Assembly: GCA_036794395.1 (NCBI GenBank)
Contig: DAIRGS010000013.1
Location: forward strand, 1-45,939
Length of the DNA: 45,939 nt
Direction of reading: 5' to 3'
DNA from: DASXMX01 sp036794395
GTDB taxonomy: Bacteria; Planctomycetota; Phycisphaerae; Tepidisphaerales; Tepidisphaeraceae
Part shown: positions 9,241 to 17,765 of the stretch, piece after piece
How the letters are laid out: each line of letters begins with the position of its first letter
Numbering within the stretch: the stretch's first letter is position 1
Program-made: the position numbers and the translations under genes
The notes under the pieces: model-generated
Seen by the model: the letters and a program-made list of their open reading frames with translations, nothing else
The model's database searches: none
Told to the model about the DNA's origin: nothing

Positions 9241-9428
9241 TGGCACGGGCATCTTGCCCGTGGTGCGTGTATTCATGCACGGCGGTGGTACTCCGCCGAT
9301 CAGGCCATCGATGTGCATCCCGGCTGCCCGGCTCCATTTGCCATTTACGCGATTGCTGAATCGGCCTTTGGCCGATGGCCGCGGCGTACCGTGGCCCACG
9401 GGCTGGAAGCACCGTGCCACGAAAATGC
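9241..9428 (-). repeat. dispersed palindromic repeat, copy 1 (partner at 16415-16548)
   Basis: Read on the minus strand this element begins GCATTTTCGTGGCACGGTG, continues TTCCAGCCCGTG and ends with the hairpin CACGGGCAAGATGCCCGTG. The copy at 16415-16548 has the same ends in plus orientation and is shorter in the middle. In some frames it translates to HGQDARAT, a peptide I recall as a recurrent spurious product of such repeats. The long open frames over 9152-9598 are artefacts of this repeat. Confidence 0.75.
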
Positions 9429-9530
9429 TCGCACATCTTGTCGCCAAGAGTTTTGTGCACCCATGCACAGCACGCTTGATGGTGAAACTTCTACCGATGG
9501 TGTTATGCTGGATGACATCGGAGGATTCTC

Positions 9531-9692
9531 ATGTCGCGCGTTTTGATTGTCCTGATAATCGCAAATGGGATTGTCCTCGTATCCAATCGCGCGGCTGAAG
9601 CTCGCACCGGCGGGTGGATCAGTGGTGCATCTTTCGCCGGAACCGAAATAGTCGTGACGCGATCAGTGCGGCTCGTCAGGCGGAATATCTAA
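9531..9692 (+). CDS. possible small exported protein, 53 aa
   Basis: A short open frame starting MSRVLIVLIIANGIVLVSN and continuing to RRNI. It has a strong Shine-Dalgarno sequence (GGAGG at 9520-9524, 6 bases before the ATG) and a typical signal-peptide N-terminus with a likely cleavage site near AEA-RT. No family is recognisable. It could be a genuine small secreted protein, or the surviving 5' end of a larger secreted-protein gene cut short. The latter is plausible because a repeat lies just upstream and about 120 bases of non-coding DNA follow. Confidence 0.45.
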   Translation: MSRVLIVLIIANGIVLVSNRAAEARTGGWISGASFAGTEIVVTRSVRLVRRNI

Positions 9693-9810
9693 ATGAACGC
9701 ATGACTTTTGCGCAAAATCTAATCCACCGTTGAGGGCTGGGGCCGGTACTGTTTAGGAAGGTTTGCGGTTTATCAGGCGTTGAAGTTGGGTTTACGACGG
9801 AGGTGTACAC

Positions 9811-12800
9811 GTGTCCATCAGGGCTCTGCTTGTTTCGGCATGCTCGATGTTTGCCGTGCTGGCGATCTTCGCGGGGTTTGAGCGGGCGACGGCGCAGCAG
9901 GCGGCCAATCCGGAAAACGTCCATCCGCGGCGCGTGAAGGTGCTGTTCCTGGGCGATACCGGGCACCACCAGCCGATCGAGCGGGCGCGGGACGCGTATT
10001 CCCACCTCGGACGGCATGGCATCGATCTGACCTACACGCAGGATCTATCTGATCTGAATCCCGACACACTTGGGCGATATGACGTACTCCTCTTGTACGC
10101 CAACTGGACGAGCATTAAACCGGAGCAGGAAAAGGCGCTGATCGATTTTGTCGAGGGTGGGAAGGGATTGGCGACGATCCATTGCGGGTCTTACTGCTTC
10201 CTGAATTCACCGAAGATTACCGCGATGATCGGCGGGCGGTTCAAGAGCCACTCGACCGGCACATTCAAGGAAACCATCGCCAAGCCCGACAGCGTGATTG
10301 AGCAGGGATTGAATCCGATCGAGAGCTGGGACGAAACATATGTGCACGAGATGCACAATGAAAAGGATCGGGAGGTTCTTTCCTACCGCGTGGAGGGCGA
10401 CAAGCGCGAGCCATACACCTGGACGCGCACGCAGGGCAAGGGCCGCGTGTTTTACACGGCCTGGGGGCACGATCAGCGGACGTGGACGAATCCCGATTTT
10501 GATGCTCTGCTCGAACGGGGGATTCGATGGTCGGCGGGCGACTGGGCGCTGGCCCCGCAGCCGAAGCTCAAGCCGTTTACTTATGTGGAAGCCAAGGTCC
10601 CCAGCTACGTGGTGGGCGCCCGCTGGGGAACGGCTGGCGAGCCGCTGACGACCATGCAGGAGCCGGTAAGCCCCGAAGAATCAATGAAGCACATGGTGGT
10701 GGCTCCGGGCTTCAATGTGAAGCTGGTGACCTCCGAGCCGAATGTGAAAAAGCCCATCTGCATGGCGTTTGATGAGCGCGGGCGAATGTGGATCGCCGAG
10801 ACGTTTGATTATCCGAATAACATGCAGCCGACCGGCGAAGGGCATGATCAGATCACGATCTGCCAAGACACCAATGGCGATGGCGTGGCCGATAAGTTCA
10901 CGGTCTTTGCCGACAAGCTGAGCATTCCAACCAGCATCACTTTCGCCAACGGCGGCATCATCGTTGCCCAGGCGCCGGACATGCTCTTTTTGAAAGACAC
11001 TACCGGCTCAGGCAAAGCCGACGTTCGCAAGGTGCTCTATCACGGCTGGGGCACGCGCGATACGCATGCCGGGCCGAGCAACCTGCGGTACGGTTTTGAT
11101 AACTGGATCTACGGTACGGTGGGGTATTCGGGTTTCAATGGAACCGTCAATGGCGAGCACGTGCAGTTTGGCCAGGGCGTATTCCGCATGAAGGCCGATG
11201 GGTCGAAGCTGGAGTTCCTGGGCTCGACCACGAACAACACCTGGGGCCTTGGGTTTACCGAAGATGGGCAGGTCATCGGTTCCACCGCCAATGGCAACCC
11301 GGCCTGGTACCTGCATATCCCGAACCGGTATTTTGAAGGCGTCAGCGGCTGGCCGGCCACGAGGCTCGAAACGATTGCCGATTCGTATCACTTCTTTCCG
11401 GTGACCGACAAAGTGCGGCAAGTGGACTGGTTCGGCGGATACACCGCCGGGGCGGGCAGCGCGCTGTATACCGCGCGCAGCTTCCCGAAAAGCTATTGGA
11501 ACCGGGTGGCCTTTGTCAGCGAGCCGACCGGCCATCTGATCGGTCAGTTTGTGTACGAGCGAAAGGGCAGCGATTTCACCGCTCAGGATGATTTCAATCT
11601 ACTGGCCAGCGATGATGAATGGACTGCGCCCATTGCGGCGGAGGTTGGCCCCGATGGGTCGGTGTGGTTCATCGACTGGTACAATTACATCATTCAGCAC
11701 AACCCGATTCCACGTGGATGGCAGAATGGTAAAGGCGGAGCATACGAGACGCCGCTCCGCGACAAGCGGCATGGACGGATTTACCGGCTGACGTGGGCGG
11801 CGGGCAAACCCTCTAAGACGTTTGACCTTGCGGGGGCATCCAACGAGAAGCTGGTGGAGGCGCTTAAAAGCGACAATATGCTTTGGCGCATGCACGCGCA
11901 GCGCCTGCTGGTTGAGCATGGCGATAAGAGCGTTATCCCTGCGCTGGCTAAGTTAGTTGACGACCAATCCACCGACGAACTGGGGATCAATCCGACAGCA
12001 ATTCATGCCCTGTGGGCGATCCAGGGCATCATCGGCGGGGGGGAGACAGGATCGGCGGCTAAGTCGGCGCTAAAGAACCCATCGGCGGGTGTGCGAAAGG
12101 CGGCGGTGGATACATTGCCGAGAAGCAGCGATTCGGTCGCGGCGATCTTGAGTGCGAAACTACTGGATGATTCAGATCCGCAAGTTCGCAAGAGCACGTT
12201 GCTGGCGCTTTCAGAAATGCCGGCATCGAATGAAGCCGGGGCGGCGGTCTATGCCGCAGTGAAAAAGCCGGAGAACGCGAAGGATCGATGGATTCCCGAT
12301 GCCGAGGCAGTGGCCGCGGCGCATCATGATGTGGGTTTCCTTCAGGCGGTCTTTGCGGCGCATCCGCGGAAGGACGATCAAAAGTCCGTCGCGATGGCGG
12401 AAGTTGCCGTCAACCTGTTGCCCAATCCATCATTCGATGAGATTGACGCCAAGGCCGCCAAACCCGCGCCGCTGGCATGGCGGAAGCGCACATATACGGG
12501 GCAGGCCGAGATCGGCGCTGATCAACCGGGACATACCGGCGCGAACTGCCTGATGATTAGTTCTGATGCCGGGGCAGACGCCAGCGCGAACGTTGCGGTT
12601 CGCGTGGAACCCAATACGCAATATCGGCTCTCAGGGTGGATCAAAACCAAAACGCTTGAGCCGCTCACGGGTAAGGGCGCACAGTTGAATGTGGATCAAT
12701 TTCAGGAGCCGCGTGTTGCGACCCGGACGATCAAGGGTAACAGCGATTGGCAGCAGGTGGAGGTGGAATTTAATAGCGGCACGTATAAGTCGCTGACAAT

Positions 12801-14088
12801 TGATTGCCTGTTTGGTGGATGGGGAACTGTCAAAGGCGTTGCGTGGTTCGACGATGTGCAACTTTCGAAAGTGAGCACCGCGGGCTTGGCGGCGGGCGAA
12901 AGCCGGACAATTGGCGTGGTCGTCAATCAGTATGCGCGGCGTGCGCCATCCGATTCGATCATGGCAACGCTCGAAGCGGTATCGAAGGCTGATGCGGGGC
13001 TGGCGACGGTTGTGCTTGATGCGCTGTCCCGAAACTGGCCGGCGGGAAAATCGCCAAGGCTTTCAGAGGCGGATGTAAAGCAGATGAGCACCTTGATGAC
13101 CGCGCTGCCTTCGCGGGCGCAGGATGCGTTGCTGGCGCTGATCGTGCGCTGGGATAAGCGGGAGATGTTCGCCGCCCAGGCGGCGGGTGTGATCTCGACG
13201 CTGCAAAAGTCGTTGTCGGATCAATCACTGGATAGCACTGCCCGCGTGGATGCGGCGCGGCATCTGATTTCCATCGATGATTCATCATCCACCGCCGAAA
13301 TGGTGCTGAAACAGATTGTGCCGACCGAGCCGCCGGATGTGCAGATCGGGCTGCTCGATGCAGTGGGCCAGAGCCGCGATGGAGGACTTGGCCAGGCGCT
13401 GGTGGGGCATTATGACCAGCTTGCACCCGCGGCCCAGCGCGAGTTGCTGAACCTGATGATTCGGCGGAACCAATGGACCGGCGCTCTGCTCGATGGCATC
13501 AAATCCGGAAAGGTCAATAACCGCGATCTTCTCCCCCAGCAGTGGAGCACGCTCGCGGCTAACCTCGATGAGCAGATTTCCGGGCGGGCCCAGGAACTTC
13601 GCAACGCAACCGGCCGGGCGCCCACTGCCGATCGAAAGGCGATTGTTGATAAGTTTATCGGCGTCGCGGACAAGCCCGGTGATGCGGCCAAAGGCAAGTT
13701 GCTGTTCGAGGCCAACTGCGTTATCTGCCACGCGATCGAAGGCACGGGTGGGAAGGTTGGCCCCGATCTGACCGGCATCGGCGCCAAGCCCCGCCCTGAG
13801 TTGCTTCACAAATTGCTTGACCCTAACAGCTCGGTCGAAGGAACGTATCGGCAGTGGATCGTGCGCACCAAGGATGGCGACGTGATCGCCGGCCGAATTT
13901 ACGCCGAGAACAAAACCTCGATCGAGCTCTATGACGCGACCGCCAAGCTTCATGAGGTGCAGCGGACGGATATCGACCGGCTGGTCGGAACGTCCAAAAC
14001 ATTGATGCCCGAAGGATTTGAGCAGCTGGGCGAAGAAAAACTCGCCGACCTGCTGACGTTTTTAGGGACCAGCAAAGTCAAACGGTAG
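9811..14088 (+). CDS. exported ThuA / beta-propeller / HEAT / cytochrome c protein
   Basis: A 1,425-residue periplasmic protein of the PVC-type multidomain heme family. It begins with a signal peptide (MSIRALLVSACSMF..., cleavage near ATAQQA). Residues of about 42-245 are a ThuA domain (trehalose-utilisation, glutamine-amidotransferase-like fold). About 280-675 form a membrane-bound-dehydrogenase-type propeller related to glucose/sorbosone dehydrogenases. About 685-860 and 1050-1270 carry HEAT-like helices, with a carbohydrate-binding-like jelly roll between (870-1040). A single class I cytochrome c domain ends the protein: CVICH binds heme at residues 1303-1307, and M1399 in TLMPEGFEQ is the likely axial ligand. 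It probably oxidises a sugar or sugar derivative and passes electrons on. The GTG start is supported by GGAGG 7 bases upstream. Confidence 0.88.
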   Translation: MSIRALLVSACSMFAVLAIFAGFERATAQQAANPENVHPRRVKVLFLGDTGHHQPIERARDAYSHLGRHGIDLTYTQDLSDLNPDTLGRYDVLLLYANWTSIKPEQEKALIDFVEGGKGLATIHCGSYCFLNSPKITAMIGGRFKSHSTGTFKETIAKPDSVIEQGLNPIESWDETYVHEMHNEKDREVLSYRVEGDKREPYTWTRTQGKGRVFYTAWGHDQRTWTNPDFDALLERGIRWSAGDWALAPQPKLKPFTYVEAKVPSYVVGARWGTAGEPLTTMQEPVSPEESMKHMVVAPGFNVKLVTSEPNVKKPICMAFDERGRMWIAETFDYPNNMQPTGEGHDQITICQDTNGDGVADKFTVFADKLSIPTSITFANGGIIVAQAPDMLFLKDTTGSGKADVRKVLYHGWGTRDTHAGPSNLRYGFDNWIYGTVGYSGFNGTVNGEHVQFGQGVFRMKADGSKLEFLGSTTNNTWGLGFTEDGQVIGSTANGNPAWYLHIPNRYFEGVSGWPATRLETIADSYHFFPVTDKVRQVDWFGGYTAGAGSALYTARSFPKSYWNRVAFVSEPTGHLIGQFVYERKGSDFTAQDDFNLLASDDEWTAPIAAEVGPDGSVWFIDWYNYIIQHNPIPRGWQNGKGGAYETPLRDKRHGRIYRLTWAAGKPSKTFDLAGASNEKLVEALKSDNMLWRMHAQRLLVEHGDKSVIPALAKLVDDQSTDELGINPTAIHALWAIQGIIGGGETGSAAKSALKNPSAGVRKAAVDTLPRSSDSVAAILSAKLLDDSDPQVRKSTLLALSEMPASNEAGAAVYAAVKKPENAKDRWIPDAEAVAAAHHDVGFLQAVFAAHPRKDDQKSVAMAEVAVNLLPNPSFDEIDAKAAKPAPLAWRKRTYTGQAEIGADQPGHTGANCLMISSDAGADASANVAVRVEPNTQYRLSGWIKTKTLEPLTGKGAQLNVDQFQEPRVATRTIKGNSDWQQVEVEFNSGTYKSLTIDCLFGGWGTVKGVAWFDDVQLSKVSTAGLAAGESRTIGVVVNQYARRAPSDSIMATLEAVSKADAGLATVVLDALSRNWPAGKSPRLSEADVKQMSTLMTALPSRAQDALLALIVRWDKREMFAAQAAGVISTLQKSLSDQSLDSTARVDAARHLISIDDSSSTAEMVLKQIVPTEPPDVQIGLLDAVGQSRDGGLGQALVGHYDQLAPAAQRELLNLMIRRNQWTGALLDGIKSGKVNNRDLLPQQWSTLAANLDEQISGRAQELRNATGRAPTADRKAIVDKFIGVADKPGDAAKGKLLFEANCVICHAIEGTGGKVGPDLTGIGAKPRPELLHKLLDPNSSVEGTYRQWIVRTKDGDVIAGRIYAENKTSIELYDATAKLHEVQRTDIDRLVGTSKTLMPEGFEQLGEEKLADLLTFLGTSKVKR

Positions 14089-14110
14089 AGGACGGCACGG
14101 TGATTGCATT

Positions 14111-14137
14111 GTCTCCTGTTGTTCATAAACAGGAGAC
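14111..14137 (+). promoter_or_regulatory. hairpin that covers the ribosome-binding site of the next gene
   Basis: GTCTCCTGTT (14111-14120) and AACAGGAGAC (14128-14137) are a perfect 10-bp inverted repeat with a 7-base loop. The right arm contains AGGAG, the only Shine-Dalgarno sequence for the ATG at 14142. Folding would therefore hide the ribosome-binding site. There is no T-run, so a terminator role for the preceding gene is less likely. Confidence 0.6.
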
Positions 14138-14141
14138 ACAC

Positions 14142-14432
14142 ATGGGAAATCCTCAAATGCGGCCCGCATCAGACGACCTGGCCCCCGACACCGCGCGCGT
14201 TTATGACCGGGGTGACCCCCAGAAGGAATCCGGCATGGGCAGGCTCGATAATAATGTTTCGACGCCCGCCAAATCGCCGGATCGCATGGAAGAGGCCGTG
14301 AAACATCGCCAGCCTTTGCGGCAGATCAATGCCGACGACGTGATCAATGCCAACGAAGAAGGGCAGGCGGATGGGGAGCGGATTCGTTCGGAGGAGCCGC
14401 GACCGGATGGGGCGGATATTGAGAATGAGTAG
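14142..14432 (+). CDS. small hydrophilic protein of unknown function
   Basis: A 96-residue, highly charged, probably disordered protein (MGNPQMRPASDD...; many Asp, Glu, Arg and Pro; no membrane segment). No family is recognised. I chose the ATG at 14142 over an upstream in-frame one at 14100 because AGGAG ends 6 bases before it. The gene starts 53 bases after the ThuA/cytochrome c gene and could be co-transcribed with it. Its ribosome-binding site lies inside a 10-bp hairpin, which suggests translational control. Its 3' end is 9 bases from the end of a convergent gene. Confidence 0.6.
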   Translation: MGNPQMRPASDDLAPDTARVYDRGDPQKESGMGRLDNNVSTPAKSPDRMEEAVKHRQPLRQINADDVINANEEGQADGERIRSEEPRPDGADIENE

Positions 14433-14441
14433 AGTTGAGAA

Positions 14442-14651
14442 TTAAAACTGGTCGGGTTTCAGTTCCACGACCTTGCCACCTTGCCATACGACGATTGATT
14501 CGCCCAACAATTTATGGCGGCGGAGTGCATCGCGAACTGCGTGACGCATCGCGGTGTCGAGTACACCGTTCTCGTCTTCTTGCATTAACTCGTCCCAGTC
14601 AGCCGCAGCCACAGACGCCGGAGGAGAAGTCTCGCCATTGGTTTGCTTCAT
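14442..14651 (-). CDS. small partner of the zeta-toxin-like kinase, possible antitoxin
   Basis: A 69-residue acidic protein. The C-terminal half (AMRHAVRDALRRHKLLGESI, then VVWQGGKVVELKP) fits a small-protein type I recall beside zeta-toxin-like ATPase genes, but I cannot test this here. It overlaps the 3' end of the upstream kinase gene by 53 bases in another frame, implying translational coupling. The ATG at 14651 is preferred. A TTG at 14687 would lengthen it to 81 residues. The ribosome-binding site (AGAAGAA) is weak. An antitoxin role is inferred from position only. Confidence 0.6.
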   Translation of the reverse strand: MKQTNGETSPPASVAAADWDELMQEDENGVLDTAMRHAVRDALRRHKLLGESIVVWQGGKVVELKPDQF

Positions 14652-15204
14652 AAATTCGAATTCTTCTATTATGCCCACCTGACGCAATCAGCCGCGGGCC
14701 TTGGGGCTCTGCATTATTATACACTCGCCAGTTGTTGGCGATCGGATGATAAAGTTCAAAAAAATTGGCGATGCCGCGTTGATATCGTCGTTCGATGGTC
14801 AAGGTCGGGATTCCGTGGCCGCCGCCTTCGACGCGCTTTTGGACACGCTGGATGGCCATTTGAACGGTCGGAAGCCAGATGAACAGTAGGTGGAATGAGT
14901 AACCCTGATCAAGAAGGGTGCGAATCCACGGGGCGAAAGTGCGACTGGCGAGTGTCGTTTCGAATGCAAAGTTTTCCTGCCGACCCGCCAACTCGCGGAG
15001 GCGGGACAGCATGATTTTTCCCGCGGGGATTGCCATTTCCTCGGAATTGTATTCCGAGAGACCTCGCGCGATCGCGTCGGCATTCACGAAATGGCGCACG
15101 CCTGGCGTGCCCCGAAGAATGCTTTGCGCGACGGTCGATTTCCCGGCGCCGTTTGGCCCGGCGATAATTACGACCCGCTTCCTCTCGTTGCCACTTTTCG
15201 CCAA
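14599..15204 (-). CDS. zeta-toxin-like P-loop kinase
   Basis: A 201-residue cytoplasmic protein. GPNGAGKST (residues 16-24) is the Walker A loop. NADAIARGLS (41-50), FETTLASRTF (81-90) and RVEGGGHGIP...IERRY (124-141) follow in the order and spacing expected for zeta-toxin-like kinases, which in characterised members phosphorylate UDP-N-acetylglucosamine or related substrates. The start is TTG, supported by AGAAGG 8 bases upstream, and lies 15 bases after the stop of the hydrolase gene, so all three genes may be co-transcribed. The small overlapping gene downstream may be its antidote, although classic epsilon/zeta pairs have the antitoxin first. It could instead be a housekeeping kinase of the same fold. 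Confidence 0.8.
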   Translation of the reverse strand: MAKSGNERKRVVIIAGPNGAGKSTVAQSILRGTPGVRHFVNADAIARGLSEYNSEEMAIPAGKIMLSRLRELAGRQENFAFETTLASRTFAPWIRTLLDQGYSFHLLFIWLPTVQMAIQRVQKRVEGGGHGIPTLTIERRYQRGIANFFELYHPIANNWRVYNNAEPQGPRLIASGGHNRRIRIYEANQWRDFSSGVCGCG

Positions 15205-15219
15205 AAGGTCAACCTTCTA

Positions 15220-16287
15220 TTAATTCGTTTCAGGCTTCAGCCATTTCACAAACCATTCGATCGCTGCGGCTTCGGCTTTCGGGTTTACCGCGTGGCCGGT
15301 GTTGGCTTCGACCATCAGTTCAAACTTATCTGCCGCCCCGGCTTGTGAATAGGCCGCCTTGGCCGCTTCTTCGCAGAGACGCGCACCCGGCAGGGGGTTG
15401 ATGGGGTCTTTGTCGCCACTGATGGCGAGCAGGGGGCGCGGGGCGATGAGCGGGAGCATGGCCGGGCCATCGAAGGTGCTGTAGATTTCGGGGATCACGC
15501 GGTCGTAAAAATGGCGTGCGAAGTTGGCGTCGGGCTTGTCCACGTTCGCCGACTTGGCTGCTTGGGCGAACGCGGCTTTGAATGTTCCCACGCGATTCTG
15601 CCAGCCGTCGTGCTGGAGACTCCACTCGAAGCTTTGCAGTGAGATGCACGGAATGGCGACGGCAATCCGTGGGTCGGCCGCGGCGGCGAGCCATGTTTCG
15701 ATGCCGCCCTTGGAGATGCCCATCAGGCCAATACGGTCAGGGTCAATTTCCGGGCGGGTTTGCAGCAGGTCGACCAGCCGCAGAACGTCCCATACGGTGT
15801 CGTAATAGAGAGGGTGGCCATGCGTGCCGCCATCGGTGAATGCTTTTGCGATCGCGCCGTTGTAATCGGCCGGTGCGCCGCGTTCGCCATGGAACCGGCC
15901 ATCAATCGAAACGGCGACGAAGTTTTTCGCCGCGAGCTTTTTCAGGATTCCGAGTTCGCCTTCCTTTTTGCCACCGGTGCCGTGCAGGACGATGGCACAG
16001 GGATGACGTTTCCCATCGTCGATAATCGATTGCTTGAGCAGGGCAATGACCGGCACGCGCTGATCGGCTTCGCTGGAAAACGTGAAGTGATATTGCACGA
16101 CGCCATCGCTCTCGGTCTTTTCAATGATCTCGGGGGCCGGCTCAACCCGCGGACGGTCGATGAGCTTCAGAAACTGTTGCCGCCGCTCCTGGGGCTTGAG
16201 CGCCTGCGCCCGGGCACTTGAAATGCTGATGCAGATGGCGATCAGGAACAACATCCAGAACTGGAGCCGGGAGCGGATGAAATTCAT
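15220..16287 (-). CDS. exported alpha/beta hydrolase (prolyl-oligopeptidase/dienelactone-hydrolase type)
   Basis: A 355-residue secreted esterase or peptidase-like hydrolase. A signal peptide covers residues 1-28 (hydrophobic WMLFLIAICISISS, cleavage near ARAQA). The fold signatures are HGTGG (oxyanion region, 102-106), the nucleophile elbow GISKGG (S192), an acidic residue at D294 in SGDKDP, and H332 in NTGHAVN. The substrate is unknown; related planctomycete proteins are often esterases acting on plant polysaccharide. I chose the ATG at 16287 because AAGGA precedes it and the signal peptide then starts properly. An upstream in-frame start at 16326 would add 13 unlikely residues. The gene heads a run with the zeta-like kinase. 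Confidence 0.85.
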   Translation of the reverse strand: MNFIRSRLQFWMLFLIAICISISSARAQALKPQERRQQFLKLIDRPRVEPAPEIIEKTESDGVVQYHFTFSSEADQRVPVIALLKQSIIDDGKRHPCAIVLHGTGGKKEGELGILKKLAAKNFVAVSIDGRFHGERGAPADYNGAIAKAFTDGGTHGHPLYYDTVWDVLRLVDLLQTRPEIDPDRIGLMGISKGGIETWLAAAADPRIAVAIPCISLQSFEWSLQHDGWQNRVGTFKAAFAQAAKSANVDKPDANFARHFYDRVIPEIYSTFDGPAMLPLIAPRPLLAISGDKDPINPLPGARLCEEAAKAAYSQAGAADKFELMVEANTGHAVNPKAEAAAIEWFVKWLKPETN

Positions 16288-16414
16288 CGTAAGTTTCCTT
16301 GAAATCGGATCGGAGGCGTCAAGCACTTGTACCGCGACGAATCCCAGTTGTTAGCAATGGACGCGGGACTGGTATCGAATGGGGTGTGCGACAGATTAGG
16401 CGGTGTGGATCACG

Positions 16415-16548
16415 GGCATTTTCGTGACACGGTGGTTCCAGCCCGTGCGGCTGCGGTACGCCGTAGCCGATCGGCCACAAGGCCGATACAACCATCGCCC
16501 CACGACATGCATGCATACATGCACCATGGGCAAGGATGCCCATGTCAC
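16415..16548 (+). repeat. dispersed palindromic repeat, copy 2 (partner at 9241-9428)
   Basis: It begins GCATTTTCGTGACACGGTG, continues TTCCAGCCCGTGCGG and ends with the hairpin ATGGGCAAGGATGCCCAT. The ends match copy 1 in opposite orientation, while the interior is shorter and diverged. It occupies most of the 331-base gap (16288-16618) upstream of the hydrolase gene; the rest of the gap shows nothing recognisable. Confidence 0.75.
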
Positions 16549-16618
16549 CGAATACTGCCCACGGAGATTGTCACCCACCTTATCGACTGCGAGATGGACG
16601 GGCGATAGATACCCCAAA

Positions 16619-17668
16619 CTATCGCTGTGCGAGTTGTGTGAAGCAGACATCGGCGGGGGTAAAGACGTTGGCAAAGCCACTGTGGCCGTAGTCCTGGCCG
16701 AACCAGGTGCTCAGCTCCTCGGCATGGCGGATCTCACGCTCGCGGGAAGTGTGGTAAAACGCCGCCCAACGCGCCCCTCTGTCGCGAGCGGCAGCGCGCA
16801 CGTGGTCGCGGATGTACCACACGTATCGGCTCACATTCATCGACTCGTTCATATGATCGGTGAACAGCAGGCTGAGAAATTCTGGATCGGCGCCGGGATT
16901 GAATTCCCACCGGCGTTCGCGGATCTGAAGAATGGGCGGGCGCATCTTGCCGCGAATTTCCAGCGGGCGGGTGAGGTTGAGATAAAACTGAAGGCCGGCA
17001 AAGTTGGCCGCCAGGTCGCCATTGGAATACACGCCCACCATTGCTTCGCCGTAGAAGCCATGCTCCTGGCTGACGCCGATACGCACCGCCGCACGGGTGG
17101 CTTCCGCCGAGGAATGCCCGGCGTTTTCCTGTTCTCGGTAAGCGCGGTAATACTCGTGGCCCTGCTGGAAAAAGTGCCCGATCTTGTCGGTGCCCAGATA
17201 AACCCCGTACACGTTGACAGTAGGTGAGAGTTCCTGAAGCGTGATCGGGCGCTGAAACACGTTGCCGTACACCGAATCGCTGCACTCAAGAAACAACTGG
17301 TAGCCGGGCCGGTTGGAACTTTCGACCAACCATTGCTCGATGACGCATTCGGGCAACCCCGGGCCGATATCGTCGTAAAGACGAGCGGCGATATAATCAG
17401 GCGTTAGTACCTCATCGGCGCGTTCAGCGAGAATGCGCCGGATCACGCCAAGCGGCGCTCGAGAGGCGTCGTGCATGAGTTGGCCATGGCGGGCGTTGGC
17501 GGCGTCGATGGTTTTGGCGATGCAGGCAATCAGATGGTTCCGCAGCTGCGGCCCCAGATCCACCAGTGGGCGGGGCGGCGTGGTAAACTGGTCAGTTTCC
17601 AATCCCGACGCGGGGCCGCACAGTGCGAAACTCAGTAAAGCGATCAATATGAAATGATAGCGAATCAT
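16619..17668 (-). CDS. exported protein of unknown function
   Basis: A 349-residue protein with a signal peptide (MIRYHFILIALLSFALC, cleavage after PASG). The mature part is mostly helical and polar, with a conserved-looking block GTDKIGHFFQQGHEYY near residues 158-173, followed by EATRAAVRIGVSQEHGFYGE. The His/Gln/Glu-rich block could bind a metal, but I do not recognise the family. No membrane segment is visible after the signal peptide. It is read away from the next gene (17766, +) across a 97-base divergent region. The ATG at 17668 has only a weak ribosome-binding site. Confidence 0.7.
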   Translation of the reverse strand: MIRYHFILIALLSFALCGPASGLETDQFTTPPRPLVDLGPQLRNHLIACIAKTIDAANARHGQLMHDASRAPLGVIRRILAERADEVLTPDYIAARLYDDIGPGLPECVIEQWLVESSNRPGYQLFLECSDSVYGNVFQRPITLQELSPTVNVYGVYLGTDKIGHFFQQGHEYYRAYREQENAGHSSAEATRAAVRIGVSQEHGFYGEAMVGVYSNGDLAANFAGLQFYLNLTRPLEIRGKMRPPILQIRERRWEFNPGADPEFLSLLFTDHMNESMNVSRYVWYIRDHVRAAARDRGARWAAFYHTSREREIRHAEELSTWFGQDYGHSGFANVFTPADVCFTQLAQR

Positions 17669-17765
17669 AAGCGCGTTCTTAGTATAGGCGGCTCAGTTCG
17701 GCGGGCATACTGGAGAAATGCGGCGCGACAGGCGCGTTTGATTCCGCCAAAGGAACAAGACACCC

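Noticed and set aside
9152..9598. Several frames on both strands, including one with HGQDARAT
   Set aside because: They are translations of the dispersed palindromic repeat at 9241-9428.
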